The notes: generated by a model not told the origin, from the sequence alone. Positions 41,897 through 51,611 are shown, numbered from the stretch's first letter. The stretch: 64,000 nucleotides of DNA from DASRDR01 sp963812945 [NCBI: uncultured Candidatus Rokubacteria bacterium] (GCA_963812945.1 CAWEXD010000008.1:2728001-2792000); one strand, 5' to 3'. Program-made: numbers and translations.

Positions 41897-44616
41897 GCGT
41901 TGCCCGCCTCCGGAGGATGGGCCGTGACGCGATCGTAGACCCGCCTGACCGGCGACGCTGGGTCTACGTCGCGGCCGGGCTCGCGGTCGCGGCGCTCGTC
42001 CGCGTCTCCGTGATGTTCTACGGCTCCCTCTTCCCCGACGAGGCGACGGTCGGCCTCGTGGCCAAGCACGTCCTGCGCGGCGAGAACTTCCCGGTCTTCT
42101 TCTACCGCCAGCCCTACATGGGCTCGCTGAACGGGATCCACCTCGTCCCCGCGCTCTTCGTGTTCGGGCCGTCGGTGCTTCTGGTCCGCTTCAACGCGAT
42201 CGCGTGGTCGCTGCTCTTCCCGCTCGGCATCTACGTTCTCGGGCGGCGGGTCTTCGACGAGGCGACCGGTCGCGCGGCGCTTCTTCTCGCCGCCGTGCCG
42301 CCGCTCCTCCTCACGTACTGGAGCACCGTGGCGGAGCCCCACTTCGAGACCAACGTCTTCGGGGTGTGGCTCCTCCTCCTCGCGCTCGCCGCGCTGACGA
42401 CGCCGTCGGAGGCGGCCTGGATCCGGGCGCTGGCCGTCTTCGGATTCCTGGCCGGCCTGGCCTGGTGGACGAGCTTCAAGGCGGTGGTGATCCTCGCGCC
42501 GGCCTTGGCGCTCCTCGCGCTCCGGGGCCTTCTCCGGCGGCGCGGCCGGGGATGGGGGCTGATGGCCGGCTTGTTCGTCCTCGGAAGTCTGCCCGCCTGG
42601 CTCTTCTACGCTCTCCACGGCGATTCGGCGGCCGGGTCGGCGGCCTCGGTGGGTAAGTTCACGCGCCTCAGCGGCGACCTGTCCCTGGCGCGACTCCGGG
42701 ACGGGGTCCCGCCATTGCTCGGGGCGTACCGCTGGCCGGTGACCACGCCGCTGCATCGGGCCGCGCTCGCGCTGAACGTCACGCTCTACGCGGCGGCGCT
42801 CGGGCTCGCGGTCCTCGAAGCGCTCGGCCGGCGCCGGCGGCGCGAGCCCGCGACCGCGCGAGACTGGGGGCTCTGGCTGCTCCTGCTCATCGTCCCGGCG
42901 GCGCTGGGCGCCTTGTCCCTGTCGCCCGGACTCGGAGCGCTCGGACACGGAGCGTCGGCGCGCTACGTCCTCCCGGCCTACATCCCGCTCCTCGTCTGCG
43001 CCGGCGCCCTCGTCGCGCGGACCTGGCGCCGGTCGCGGGCGCTCGGCGCTGGGCTCCTCGCCTTCCTCCTGGCCTTCCATCTCTGGACCCTCGCCGACTT
43101 CTTCTGGCCGCTCTCGCCGGCGCTTCGCGCCCGGGAGATGGCCGCGAGCGCGGGGCGTGCCGAGCTGGCGGGGCGTCTCGCCGCGCGTCCCGTCGACGCG
43201 CTCTACGTCGACGACAGCCTGTGGGCGCTCGTCTGGGCCTTCCTCCTGGACCGCCCAACGGTGTCGGCGGTCGATACCGAGATCTACGTCCCGAGCGCCG
43301 TGGCGGCCGACGCGGCCGAGCGGTTCGCGATCCTCGGCCGTGGCGGGATCACGCAGGAACTGGCCGCCCTCGGCGCGACCTGGCACACGACACACATGAT
43401 CGGCTGGCAGCTCCACGAGGACATCCGTGTGCCCGCGCGGGGATACCGGCTGGTGCCCCGCCACGGATGGCGGGTGCCGGACGACCCGGCCGTGCCGGCT
43501 GCCGTGGCGGATGGGGATCTCGGCACCGCCTGGACGCGACCCGCGCAGCGCACCGGATCGGCCGCCGGGCTCGTGGTGGATCTCGGGCGCCGCCACCAGG
43601 TGGCGCGCGTCATCTTCTGGCCGTCGATCGCGACGTGGCGAGTCTTTCCGCTCCGCCTCTCCGGGTCGGACGACGGGGCCCGCTGGGAGTCGCTCGGCGA
43701 GGTCCCCGCGGTGCCGCGGCGGCCGGCGTTCACGGCAAGCGGCCGGCCGGTGTTCCGCCCTCGCAACGGCTGGTTCGAGGTCGCGATGACGCCGCGCCCG
43801 CTGCGCTATCTGCGGCTCGACCCGGCACGGCCGGCTCGTGGGGCTCTCTGGGGAGTCACGGAGCTCCAGGTCTACGAGGAGGCCGGCGAGCCGCCGGCCG
43901 GCCCCGGAGCGATGGCGGGAGTGGACGACCTGCTCGCGCGCCTTCGCGCCCACGGGATCGACCGGCTCCTGGCCGACCCCGTGATCTCCGCGCGTGTGGA
44001 CCGCGCCACCGAGGGCCGGGTGGCAACGCTCGTCGCCAACGGCGTCGTCGACAACCACGGCGCGGCGCCTCCGCCGTGGCTCGCGCGGCCCGTCCGGCTC
44101 CGCGCTCGGGACGCGCTCCTCGTGCCGGCTGAGGAGGCGCCGGATCTCCGCGGGCGGCTCGACGCGGCGGGAGCAGAGGCCCTCGCCGAGCCGGTCGGAT
44201 CCCACGTCCTCGTCCGCGTGCTCGCGCCCCTCGACTCGCCCGCGCCATGCCGGCGCCAGAGCCGCCGTGCCGTGACCCCCGCGCCGGACGGGGAGGACCG
44301 CCACGTGCTGGAGGCATCACTCGAGCAGGAGGCCTTGGTCTCGGGGCTCGCGTTCCAGCACCCCCCGGTCTCGGCGCGAACGCTCAGGGTCCTCGAGGTC
44401 ACCATGTCGCGAGCCGGCAAGACCTGGGAGCGTGTCGCCAGGGCGCGCGTGGTCCCGGCGTGGGGATGGGCCGGCCGCACGCTCTTCGCGGCCACCGAGG
44501 GCGTGACCGAGGTCGTGTTCCCGTCGGCCGCGGCCCGCGCCGTGCGGCTGACCGTGGCGGGGGCCGGCTCGGCGGACCTCAGGATGCTTTGCGTGCGAGG
44601 GACACCCAGCCGCTGA
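41893..44616 (+). CDS. large GT-C-type membrane glycosyltransferase-like protein with discoidin-like C-terminal domains
   Basis: 907 residues. Residues about 25-420 contain roughly 10-12 membrane segments. The first outer loop [20 protein letters not shown] has the acidic pair expected for GT-C (ArnT/PMT-like) enzymes that use lipid-linked sugars. From about 535 to 662 is an F5/8 type C (discoidin)-like beta domain ([57 protein letters not shown]), and a second similar beta domain is likely at 790-905. This would glycosylate or bind extracytoplasmic targets. GTGA coupling to thymidine phosphorylase appears accidental in function. Confidence 0.75.
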   Translation: MSVARLRRMGRDAIVDPPDRRRWVYVAAGLAVAALVRVSVMFYGSLFPDEATVGLVAKHVLRGENFPVFFYRQPYMGSLNGIHLVPALFVFGPSVLLVRFNAIAWSLLFPLGIYVLGRRVFDEATGRAALLLAAVPPLLLTYWSTVAEPHFETNVFGVWLLLLALAALTTPSEAAWIRALAVFGFLAGLAWWTSFKAVVILAPALALLALRGLLRRRGRGWGLMAGLFVLGSLPAWLFYALHGDSAAGSAASVGKFTRLSGDLSLARLRDGVPPLLGAYRWPVTTPLHRAALALNVTLYAAALGLAVLEALGRRRRREPATARDWGLWLLLLIVPAALGALSLSPGLGALGHGASARYVLPAYIPLLVCAGALVARTWRRSRALGAGLLAFLLAFHLWTLADFFWPLSPALRAREMAASAGRAELAGRLAARPVDALYVDDSLWALVWAFLLDRPTVSAVDTEIYVPSAVAADAAERFAILGRGGITQELAALGATWHTTHMIGWQLHEDIRVPARGYRLVPRHGWRVPDDPAVPAAVADGDLGTAWTRPAQRTGSAAGLVVDLGRRHQVARVIFWPSIATWRVFPLRLSGSDDGARWESLGEVPAVPRRPAFTASGRPVFRPRNGWFEVAMTPRPLRYLRLDPARPARGALWGVTELQVYEEAGEPPAGPGAMAGVDDLLARLRAHGIDRLLADPVISARVDRATEGRVATLVANGVVDNHGAAPPPWLARPVRLRARDALLVPAEEAPDLRGRLDAAGAEALAEPVGSHVLVRVLAPLDSPAPCRRQSRRAVTPAPDGEDRHVLEASLEQEALVSGLAFQHPPVSARTLRVLEVTMSRAGKTWERVARARVVPAWGWAGRTLFAATEGVTEVVFPSAAARAVRLTVAGAGSADLRMLCVRGTPSR

Positions 44617-44675
44617 CCTACTGGACCGCGGGGTCCGACCCATGGTAGCGGTGGCATGATGCCGCGGAACGGCCA

Positions 44676-47402
44676 ATGGCCGGGCCCGTGAGGGCGCCCG
44701 ATTCGGTGAGCGCCCCCGCGGCCGACGCGCGCCTCGGGTGGCGTGCCGCATTGATCTCGTACGCGAGCTACGTCGCCGGGGTCGCCCTCGCAACCTGGCC
44801 GCTTGCGCGGCACCCGGCGAGCCTCCTGCCCCCGCACCACGATCCGCCCATGTTCATCTGGGCGATGGTTTCGATGGCGCGCTGGCTGGTGGCCGGGCCC
44901 CGGACCCTCTTCGACGGAAACGCATTCTACCCCTACGGGGAGAGCCTGGCGTTCAGCGAATCGTTGCTCCTCCCCGCGATCCTGGGCTTGCCGGGGTTCG
45001 TGTGGGGAAACCCCGTCCTCACCTTCAACCTGCTGATCCTGCTCCTGTGGCCACTGAACGGCCTGGCCATGGCGTGGGCCGCGTGCGCGGTCACCGGCTC
45101 GCGCCGGGCCGCCTGGCTCGCCGGCGCGGTGTTCTGCCTCTCGCCGTACTTCGTCGAGTACCACCTCGAGTTCAACATGCTGCCGGCCGCCCCCGTGCCG
45201 ATCGCCCTCGTGGCCTGGGTGCGGTGGCTCGAGCGCCAGCGGACGCGCTGGCTCGTGCTCGCGCTGGGAGCGCTCACGCTCCAGGGCCTCACGTCCTGGT
45301 ACTACACGATCGCCACGGGGTTCGCGCTCGTGATGCTGACGGCCGGCTACGCCTGCCTGCGCTGGCACGGGTGGCGCTGGCGACGCGACGCCGCGCTGGT
45401 CGCCGTCGGCCTCGTCGCCGTCGCGGCGATCCTGCTGCCCCTCGCGTGGCCGTACGTCATCGTCAGGCGCGAGCTGGGGCTCGAGCGCGGCCTCGCCGAA
45501 ACGGTGAAACATCGCGCGGACCTCATCAACTTCGTCACCCCATCGTGGAGGGCCCGATTCCTGCGCGCTCCCTGGCACGGCCACGGCGCCGAGACGTCGC
45601 CGTTCGTGGGCGTGACGGTCCTCGCGCTCGGCGCCCTGGCCCTCGTTCGAGGCTGGGGCGAGGGTCGCCGGCCGGGCGGCCCCGCGCGACTCGCGCGCAT
45701 CGCCGGACTCGCCCTCGTCCTGGCGCTGGGCGCGATCACGGCCATCAGCGTGCGCGGGCGAGGATTGAGGATGGCGGTGGGCCCGCTCCACCAGCGCGTC
45801 GGCATCGGCTTCTTCCTCTGGCTCGTGCTGGGGACGCTGCTCATCGTGCTGCTCGCGCGAGGCTGGAGCGCGGCACGCGCCCGCACCCCGAGGCAGCTCG
45901 GCCCCGGGGACTGGGCATGGCTGCTCGCCCTGCTGGCGGCGGTGTCGGTGGTGCTGGCGCTGGGCCCGGTCGTGCACATCGTTGGCCGCCCGGTGGGCAC
46001 CGGCCCGTACCGCGACCTCTACCCCGTGGTGCTGCCGCTGCACGCCGTGCGAATCACGGTCCGCTTCGCCATCCTTACGGTGGCGGCGTTCGGCCTGCTG
46101 GCAGCTCTCGGATGGCAGGCCATCGAGGCGCGCGTCCGCACGCCCTCCCGGCGACGACTCTGGTTCGCGGCGCTGGTGGCGGCGCTCGCCGTCGAGTACG
46201 TGACGCATCCGGCTCAGTTCGAGGAAGTGCGCGCGCCAAGGCCGGTGGACGTCGCGCTGCGGGCCGATCCGGAGGACGTCGCGGTCCTCGAGTGGCCAAT
46301 CCACTCGCCGGGCATCGACAGCGACGCCATGTTCCGGTCGCTCCACCACGGCAAGCGGGTCGTGAACGGGTTCTCGGGGTTTCTGCTGACGTCGACGCGG
46401 GATCTGTCGAAATTGCTGACGAGGCAGGGCCGGCCGTTCCCCTCGGCCGAGGCCCAGGCCGCGCTGCGTCAGATCTACCCGCTGCGGTATCTCCTCGTCC
46501 GGACCGAGGCGATGCCCGCCTGGCGAGCCGCCTGGCTGGAGACGCGGCACCGGCCGCCGCCGACGCTCCGGTTCCTTGGCAGCTACGAGACGGTGGACCT
46601 CTACGACGTGATCGCCGAGCCCGATCGGGGCACTCACCTCGAGCGCCACGCCTCCGGCGGCTTCATCCTGACTCACCCGCGTCTCGAGGTCGAGGTTGCG
46701 CCGCTCGTCGACGCGATCGAGCCTGGCCCCGCCCTCTTCGTCGACGTCCGCCTCAACGGCCGTGCGATCGGGCGGATCGCCATGACAGAGGCGGGGGCGA
46801 CCCTCGAAGCGCGCGTGGACGGCGACGTCCGCCGGGCCGCGCCGAACGTGTTCACGCTCGACTACGGCTATGTCTGGCCGCCGGCCCGGCTCGGCGACCG
46901 CCACCGGATCGGCACGACGGGGGTGCTGAGCCCCGGCGATCTCCGGGTGTGGAGCAGCGGCGGCCCCTGGCAGAGGCCCGGCAGCCGCATCACCCTCAAC
47001 ACCGCCGAGCTGTCGCCGGACCGGCGCGGCTACAACCTGGTCGCGATCGGCGGGGACGGGCGGCCACGCGCGACCGCCACGTTCGACACATTCGCGAAGG
47101 CCCAGGCCTCGGCGGCACTGGCGGACTGGATCCGGGAGCTACCCGACGGCACCATCGTGGCCGGGGCCGTCCGCGACGATGGATCGGGTCTCCTCGGCGC
47201 CGATGCCGTCGCCGCGCTCCGGAGTCTCGGGGTGACCGGTGACCTCCGGGGTCGCTTCCGCGCGGCGCACGCGTTCGTCGCCGTCAAGGGCGCGCCGGCC
47301 GGCACCGCGGCCGAGTCGCTCGGCGCCGGAGCGGCCGAGGTTCGAATCGGGGACCCGCCACGGGAGCCGGGCTTCACGCTGCGCCGCTTCGCGCTCCGGT
47401 GA
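44676..47402 (+). CDS. large membrane protein with C-terminal ILEI/FAM3-like domain
   Basis: 908 residues. About ten membrane segments occupy residues 25-500, with an early loop PHHDPPMFIWAMVSMARWLV of the type seen in GT-C-like polytopic proteins. A soluble region of about 200 residues follows (DVALRADPEDVAVLEWPIHS). Residues about 783-895 closely resemble the ILEI/FAM3 (PF15711) domain: GYNLVAIGGDGRPRATATFD, RELPDGTIVAGAVRDDGSGL, VAALRSLGV and AHAFVAVKGAPAGTAAES. That domain is known from eukaryotic FAM3 and POMGnT1 proteins and from some bacterial proteins. The catalytic role is unknown; it probably works with the preceding gene. Confidence 0.65.
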   Translation: MAGPVRAPDSVSAPAADARLGWRAALISYASYVAGVALATWPLARHPASLLPPHHDPPMFIWAMVSMARWLVAGPRTLFDGNAFYPYGESLAFSESLLLPAILGLPGFVWGNPVLTFNLLILLLWPLNGLAMAWAACAVTGSRRAAWLAGAVFCLSPYFVEYHLEFNMLPAAPVPIALVAWVRWLERQRTRWLVLALGALTLQGLTSWYYTIATGFALVMLTAGYACLRWHGWRWRRDAALVAVGLVAVAAILLPLAWPYVIVRRELGLERGLAETVKHRADLINFVTPSWRARFLRAPWHGHGAETSPFVGVTVLALGALALVRGWGEGRRPGGPARLARIAGLALVLALGAITAISVRGRGLRMAVGPLHQRVGIGFFLWLVLGTLLIVLLARGWSAARARTPRQLGPGDWAWLLALLAAVSVVLALGPVVHIVGRPVGTGPYRDLYPVVLPLHAVRITVRFAILTVAAFGLLAALGWQAIEARVRTPSRRRLWFAALVAALAVEYVTHPAQFEEVRAPRPVDVALRADPEDVAVLEWPIHSPGIDSDAMFRSLHHGKRVVNGFSGFLLTSTRDLSKLLTRQGRPFPSAEAQAALRQIYPLRYLLVRTEAMPAWRAAWLETRHRPPPTLRFLGSYETVDLYDVIAEPDRGTHLERHASGGFILTHPRLEVEVAPLVDAIEPGPALFVDVRLNGRAIGRIAMTEAGATLEARVDGDVRRAAPNVFTLDYGYVWPPARLGDRHRIGTTGVLSPGDLRVWSSGGPWQRPGSRITLNTAELSPDRRGYNLVAIGGDGRPRATATFDTFAKAQASAALADWIRELPDGTIVAGAVRDDGSGLLGADAVAALRSLGVTGDLRGRFRAAHAFVAVKGAPAGTAAESLGAGAAEVRIGDPPREPGFTLRRFALR

Positions 47403-47438
47403 CCGGAGTCCGCCCCGGCCGCGGCGAACCCCGGCCGC

Positions 47439-48167
47439 CTACTTCGGCCGGATCTCCTGCATGAGGTCCGCCATCTCCGCGACGTACGGTGTCGCCCACG
47501 ACAGGCCGGCGTCGAGCCTCACCGAGCGGTACCGGCGCCGGTAGCGCCGAAAGACCGCCAAGAGCTCGTCCCGTCCGATCGAGGGCCGGCCCCACGCCAG
47601 CGCCGTCTGGGACGCGAGATTCCGGTTCTGCACGGCGAGCGCGGCTGGGATCCGTCTGATGTCGGCCGGGTGGGCGTCGAAGTACTCGCTCGCCTCGGCG
47701 TGATTCCGCGCCAGGTCAGGGGCCCCGGGCCCGCTGACGACGGCGTAGTTGTTCGTCTTGCAGATGTGCAGCTCGCGGCGTCCGATCAGCCGGCCCGCAA
47801 ACGCGCGAGCCCGGCGCCAGAGCGGAGGCGCCTCGATCACCTCCCGCCGCCACAGGTATCCGCGCGCCTTCGGGTCGAGCACCCGGCGCAGCCTGACGCC
47901 GAGGTCCGGCGCGAACCAGTCGTCGTCGTCGACCGGCACGATCACGTCCCCGGGTGGAACGGCCTCGACCTCCGTGCGGACGCAGCCCTCGACCCGCGCG
48001 AGGTTCTCCTGAGCGATCGCCTTCAGGCGCTGTCGGAAGACGTTGTAGGGCATGTCGAAGGTGGCGTTCCACGCGAGGAGCTTGGGCCGGAATTCGGGAA
48101 TCACCTGGGCGTCGACGAGGGCCTCGTCATGCCAGTCCAGGGTGCGACGAACGCAGAGGTGGATCAC
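47439..48167 (-). CDS. putative glycosyltransferase-like protein (DDD motif)
   Basis: 242 residues from GTG 48167, which overlaps the stop of the ring-opening amidohydrolase by four bases. The segment [20 protein letters not shown] has the DxD-type aspartates expected of GT-A glycosyltransferases, with a Mn-binding role. The N-terminal part ([20 protein letters not shown]) lacks a clear nucleotide-binding strand, and C-terminal residues are Arg-rich. Assignment to a family is uncertain. The tight overlap with a catabolic enzyme is odd for a sugar transferase. Confidence 0.55.
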   Translation of the reverse strand: MIHLCVRRTLDWHDEALVDAQVIPEFRPKLLAWNATFDMPYNVFRQRLKAIAQENLARVEGCVRTEVEAVPPGDVIVPVDDDDWFAPDLGVRLRRVLDPKARGYLWRREVIEAPPLWRRARAFAGRLIGRRELHICKTNNYAVVSGPGAPDLARNHAEASEYFDAHPADIRRIPAALAVQNRNLASQTALAWGRPSIGRDELLAVFRRYRRRYRSVRLDAGLSWATPYVAEMADLMQEIRPK

Positions 48168-49258
48168 TCCCCGACGTCGACGATCGCGACGACGGGGCCG
48201 CCGCCGTGCGGCCCCTGGTGCATCGCACCCACCGAGACGAAGACGGCGGGATCGCCGATCGCCGCCGCCACCACGGCGCCGACCGCCGCCTTGGCGTGCC
48301 GGTGGTGATGCACGTCCGAATCGTCCAGCATGATCTGCCGGCGGCCGCGGAGGGTCCCGCGGTGGTCCGCCTCGCACTTCACGAAGCAGTTGACGAGCCG
48401 GCCGCCCAGATCGTCGGCCCGGGGCCGCTCCGGAAGGGCGAGCCCGGCGCTCCGGATCGCCGCGTAGACCCCGTCGAGGTCGAGGGCGTCCTTCATCACG
48501 CCGTGGCCGATCCGGTAGCGCCCGCCGGCGCCGGCCCGGTTGCCCATCAGGACGATCTGGGCCCGCGTCAGCTCCACGCCGGACGAGCACGAGGCTACCG
48601 ACGAGTAGAGCTCGAAATCCCGGCAGATCTGCTCGGCCCGGGGCATCGGGATCTCGCCGAGCGCCACGGCGATGCCGAGCGCGGTGGTGCCGTTCGAGAC
48701 GTCCATGGACCCGTGCACCTCACAGGCCACATCGTGTCCACGGCGATGGGCGTCGGCGACCGACTCGATCGTGAGGAGCGGCGTCTTGGTCTGGACGTAG
48801 TGCACGTCGGCCGCGTCCGTGAGCCCGGCGTCCCGCATGGCGGCCCGCACCCCGTCGGCGACCTTCTCGACCATCGCGGGGCGGCCGATGTCCTCGGGCA
48901 GGAGCTCGGCGCTCATGGCGGCCCCGATGACCAGCCGGGACTGGCTGGCCGGCCCCCGCCGGCCGTTTCGCGCGAACACCGTGGCGTGCGGGGTGAGGAT
49001 GCCGTCACAGCCCCCCGACCACACCATGGGGACTCGCGCGATCTCCTCGGCGCCGCGTCGCCCGTGGCGCTCGAGCACGCGGCGGAAGGCCTGGTCGGCG
49101 AGGATACGGGTGAAGTCGTTGACGCCGCCGTTCCCTTCCGTCTTGCCGACCACGGCAACGACCTCGTCGGCGCTGATCCGCCCCGCCTGGATCGCGGCTT
49201 CGAGTCCGGTGGCATCCTGCACGTTCTTCAGCTCGACCTTCACCACTTCGGTTGCCAT
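48164..49258 (-). CDS. ring-opening amidohydrolase (cyanuric acid hydrolase / barbiturase family)
   Basis: 364 residues with the three-fold repeated fold of the AtzD/barbiturase family. The three Lys/Ser pairs are visible: Lys39 ([10 protein letters not shown]) with Ser81 (VWSGGCDG), Lys158 (VQTKTPL) with Ser225 or Ser226 ([10 protein letters not shown]), and Lys294 (CFVKCEAD) with Ser342 ([17 protein letters not shown]). Members open cyanuric acid or barbituric acid rings; others have broader cyclic imide or amide substrates. Sequence alone does not separate AtzD from barbiturase. It is near CoxS/CoxM and nucleoside genes, which favours barbiturase. Confidence 0.9.
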   Translation of the reverse strand: MATEVVKVELKNVQDATGLEAAIQAGRISADEVVAVVGKTEGNGGVNDFTRILADQAFRRVLERHGRRGAEEIARVPMVWSGGCDGILTPHATVFARNGRRGPASQSRLVIGAAMSAELLPEDIGRPAMVEKVADGVRAAMRDAGLTDAADVHYVQTKTPLLTIESVADAHRRGHDVACEVHGSMDVSNGTTALGIAVALGEIPMPRAEQICRDFELYSSVASCSSGVELTRAQIVLMGNRAGAGGRYRIGHGVMKDALDLDGVYAAIRSAGLALPERPRADDLGGRLVNCFVKCEADHRGTLRGRRQIMLDDSDVHHHRHAKAAVGAVVAAAIGDPAVFVSVGAMHQGPHGGGPVVAIVDVGE

Positions 49259-49271
49259 CGCCGCCCTCGCT

Positions 49272-49655
49272 TCAGAGTCTTGGGATCTGCGGGAGGTGGT
49301 CGAAATGCGCGTCCCGCGCGAACAGGTAGAGCTGATGCTGGACGACGAGCGCCGCGATCCAGATGTCGTTCGTCGGAATCGGTGTTCCCTGCCGGCGAAG
49401 CTGGTGAAACAGCCGCGCGTAGTGATGAGTGGTGTCCTCGTCGGCCAGCAGGACGTCGACGCGAGGACTGTTGAGGAATCGGGCCAGTCCGGCCTCGTTC
49501 TCCGGGGCGCGCGAGCCGGCGAGGAAGCCGGCGCGCAGCTCGCCCAGAACGATCAGCGGGACGAGGATCCGCTCTGCCGTGCGGAGCCGATTCACCGCGT
49601 CGGCCAGGCCTCGGGCGAAGTCCACGTATCGATTGGTGTCGATGGCGATCCTCAT
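49272..49655 (-). CDS. PIN-domain toxin, VapC/FitB-like (intact)
   Basis: 127 residues with all expected PIN acidic residues: Asp6 ([10 protein letters not shown]), a Glu in LGELRAGF, Asp in TNDIWIAA and Asp in ARDAHFDHL. Predicted to cut RNA (often tRNA) when free of antitoxin. ATG 49655 overlaps the antitoxin stop by ATGA. Followed 13 bp later by the amidohydrolase. Of the three PIN genes in the window, only this one is full length. Confidence 0.85.
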   Translation of the reverse strand: MRIAIDTNRYVDFARGLADAVNRLRTAERILVPLIVLGELRAGFLAGSRAPENEAGLARFLNSPRVDVLLADEDTTHHYARLFHQLRRQGTPIPTNDIWIAALVVQHQLYLFARDAHFDHLPQIPRL

Positions 49656-49972
49656 CGCCAGAGGGACGCGTCGACCTGATCCTGCACCCGGATCGCCTCG
49701 TCGAACCCCGGGTCGTCGAGCCAGGTGCCGGCGAGCGGGTCGAGGTCCGTGTAGAGGCGACCGGAGGGCTCGGCCACCCCGGCCTCCTTGATCAGCGCCT
49801 CTCGAAGAAGCGCGTTGAGACTCTTCTTCTCCGCGGCGGCCTTTCGCCTGAGCGCCCGGTCCACGTACGCGGGAACCGCCCTCACCGTGTACTGGAGGGT
49901 CGGGGTCTCCGTCGCGCGAGGGCGCCGCTCGGTCCGTCGAGATCCGGTCTTCCCGCCTGCCTGCTTCTTCAT
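49652..49972 (-). CDS. antitoxin of PIN-toxin module, DNA-binding RHH-like
   Basis: 106 residues from ATG 49972 (MKKQAGGKTGSRRTERRPR). A basic N-terminal stretch is followed by YTVRAVPAYVDRALRRKAAA and KKSLNALLREALIKEAG, which fit a ribbon-helix-helix DNA-binding core, and a tail with LDDPGFDEAIRVQDQVDASL that would bind the PIN toxin. The gene overlaps direct repeats that cover its start codon and upstream region. An in-frame start at 49990 is possible but less well placed. Confidence 0.8.
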   Translation of the reverse strand: MKKQAGGKTGSRRTERRPRATETPTLQYTVRAVPAYVDRALRRKAAAEKKSLNALLREALIKEAGVAEPSGRLYTDLDPLAGTWLDDPGFDEAIRVQDQVDASLWR

Positions 49973-50002
49973 GCCTACACTGTATCGCACATGTGCCTAC
50001 AC
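49971..50002. promoter_or_regulatory. direct repeats and palindrome at the antitoxin promoter
   Basis: TGCCTACAC occurs at 49972-49980 and again at 49994-50002, 22 bp apart (two helical turns). Between them GCACATGTGC (49987-49996) is a perfect palindrome. The first repeat overlaps the antitoxin start codon. This is a good candidate for the operator of this RHH antitoxin, whose members bind such direct and inverted repeats cooperatively. A leaderless or near-leaderless transcript is possible. Confidence 0.5.
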
Positions 50003-50054
50003 GAACAAGGCCGCCGGGCACACGAGCGAAGCGGGGGACGGGGCATCGGGCAGG

Positions 50055-50552
50055 TCAGGCGTGCGGGTCCCGGGCCGCCAGGAGCTCGCTCGCCCGGCGG
50101 ACGGCCCGCACGATGTTCTGATACCCCGTGCAGCGACAGAGGTTGCCCGCCAGCCCGTGCCGGATCTCGTCGTCGGAGGGCGCGGGCACGTCCCGCAGGA
50201 AGGCGACCACGGACAGGAGGAAGCCCGGAGTGCAGAACCCGCACTGGAGGGCGTGCATCTCGTGAAAGGCCTGCTGGATCGGGTGGAGCCGGCCGTCGGC
50301 CTCCGCCATTCCCTCCACGGTCGTCACCTCGCTGCCGGACGCCTGGACGGCGAGGAGCAGGCACGACCGCACCGCCTCACCGTCGAGCAGCACCGTGCAG
50401 GCGCCGCAGACGCCGTGCTCGCAGCCGACGTGCGTGCCGGTCAGTCCGAGATGGTGGCGGAGGAAGTCGGAGAGGAGCAGCCGCGGCGGCACCGACCTCG
50501 TGTGCTCGCGTCCGTTGACGCTCAGGCGTACCTCGATCGGCGCGGGAGTCAT
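50055..50552 (-). CDS. coxS: (2Fe-2S) subunit of a molybdenum hydroxylase, CoxS-like
   Basis: 165 residues. Plant-type [2Fe-2S] site: CEHGVCGACTVLLDGEAVRSC (Cys53, 58, 61 and 73). The second four-cysteine site is CGFC at 112-115 with CRCTGY at 147-152. The electron path runs from molybdopterin through two clusters to the FAD subunit. ATG 50552; the upstream Met would add eight Gly-rich residues. The FAD subunit is encoded upstream on the same strand across the 96-bp repeat region; no molybdopterin large subunit is in the window. Confidence 0.93.
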   Translation of the reverse strand: MTPAPIEVRLSVNGREHTRSVPPRLLLSDFLRHHLGLTGTHVGCEHGVCGACTVLLDGEAVRSCLLLAVQASGSEVTTVEGMAEADGRLHPIQQAFHEMHALQCGFCTPGFLLSVVAFLRDVPAPSDDEIRHGLAGNLCRCTGYQNIVRAVRRASELLAARDPHA

Positions 50553-50560
50553 TCCTGACC

Positions 50561-50752
50561 CCCCACACCCCCACACCCCCTCCCACCCTTCGGGGGGAGG
50601 GGGCTCCGAAGGAGCGTCTCCCGGTCACGCATGCTCTGGGTCCCTTGCGCGCGCCGCCCCGCACCCCCACACCCCCTCCCACCCTTCGGGGGGAGGGGGC
50701 TCCGAAGGAGCGTCTCCCGGTCACGCATGCTCTGGGTCCCTCGCGCGCGCCG
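50561..50752. repeat. 96-bp tandem duplication between coxM and coxS
   Basis: Copies at 50561-50656 and 50657-50752 differ at only a few positions. Each contains CCCCCTCCC...GGGAGGGGG, a strong 9-bp-stem hairpin; on the minus strand this becomes G-rich with four or more GGG runs, so a G-quadruplex is possible. Each copy also carries the last codons of coxM (about twelve, ending DPEHA and stop), so the inner copy holds a duplicated coxM tail. The region separates the two subunit genes. Confidence 0.8.
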
Positions 50753-51611
50753 CCGCGAGCCGGATCGCCCGCCCGGCGAGCACGCCCGCGGCGTGGCGGC
50801 GGTACGCCGCAGTCGCGTGGATGTCGCTCCCGGGGTCGATCGCCCGGCGGAGCGACTCGGCGGCGTCGGCCAGCACCTCCGGCGTCAGCGCTTGTCCCGC
50901 GAGCCGCGCCTCGGCTTCGCGCGCCCGGACGGGCCGGTCCCCCACCCCGGTCAGGGCGAGCCGCGCCTCCCCGATCCGGCCGCCCGCGAGCGTCACGACG
51001 GCGGCCACGCCGACGAGCGCATAGTCTCCGTGGCGGCGGGCCAGCTCGATCCAGGCCGAGCCCGAGCCCGGCAGCGGCGCGGGGAACCAGACCTCGGTCA
51101 GCAGCTCGGTCGGCGCGAGGGCCGTGGTCAGCTGGGTCAGGAAGAACTCCCCGGCCGCGATGGTCCGCTCGCCCGCCGGTCCGCGGGCCGTCAGGCGCGC
51201 CTCGAGACACAGCGCGACGGCCGGCAGCTCGGCCGCCGGGTCGGCGTGGCTCAGGCTACCGCCGATGGTGCCGCGGTTCCGGATCTGGAAGTGTCCGACC
51301 CACGGGAGCGCGTCGGCCAGGAGAGGCGCGTGCCGGGCGGCGAGCGGGCTCCGCTCCACGGCGCGCTGTCGGGTCATCGCCCCAACGGCGAGGCCACCGC
51401 CCTCGACCCGGACGTACGCCAGCTCGGCGACGCGGTTGAGGTCGATCAGCCGCCCGGGCGTGGTGAGACGCATGTTCAGGAGCGGGACGAGGCTCTGCCC
51501 CCCGGCGAGGAGCTTCGCCTCGTCGCCATGCTGCGCGAGCTCGGCGACCGCCTCGTCGATCGACCGGACGGCCGTGTACTCGAAGACGGGGGGCTTCACA
51601 GTCGCGGGCAC
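50721..51611 (-). CDS. coxM: FAD-binding subunit of a molybdenum hydroxylase, CoxM-like
   Basis: 296 residues with the CoxM/XdhB fold: FEYTAVRSIDEAVAELAQHG, then AKLLAGGQSLVPLLNMRLTT (FAD-binding loop), VGHFQIRNRGTIGGSLSHAD and the C-terminal CO_deh_flav_C region. It carries electrons from the FeS subunit to an acceptor. Its start overlaps the end of the hydantoinase fusion by 16 bp, so they are in one operon. The stop lies in the second copy of the 96-bp repeat. Confidence 0.92.
   Translation of the reverse strand: MPATVKPPVFEYTAVRSIDEAVAELAQHGDEAKLLAGGQSLVPLLNMRLTTPGRLIDLNRVAELAYVRVEGGGLAVGAMTRQRAVERSPLAARHAPLLADALPWVGHFQIRNRGTIGGSLSHADPAAELPAVALCLEARLTARGPAGERTIAAGEFFLTQLTTALAPTELLTEVWFPAPLPGSGSAWIELARRHGDYALVGVAAVVTLAGGRIGEARLALTGVGDRPVRAREAEARLAGQALTPEVLADAAESLRRAIDPGSDIHATAAYRRHAAGVLAGRAIRLAAARARDPEHA

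Noticed and set aside
41383-46904. Long minus-strand open frames opposite the two large membrane proteins
   Set aside because: Composition is Arg/Glu/Pro-rich and motif-free; the plus-strand frames have membrane helices and recognisable domains.
47339-47348. GGTTCGAATC, similar to a tRNA T-loop
   Set aside because: It lies inside the coding frame of the ILEI-domain protein and no cloverleaf arms or acceptor stem surround it.
50561-50752. Two repeats as the start of a CRISPR array
   Set aside because: Only two copies, 96 bp long, directly abutting with no spacers, and containing the end of coxM.
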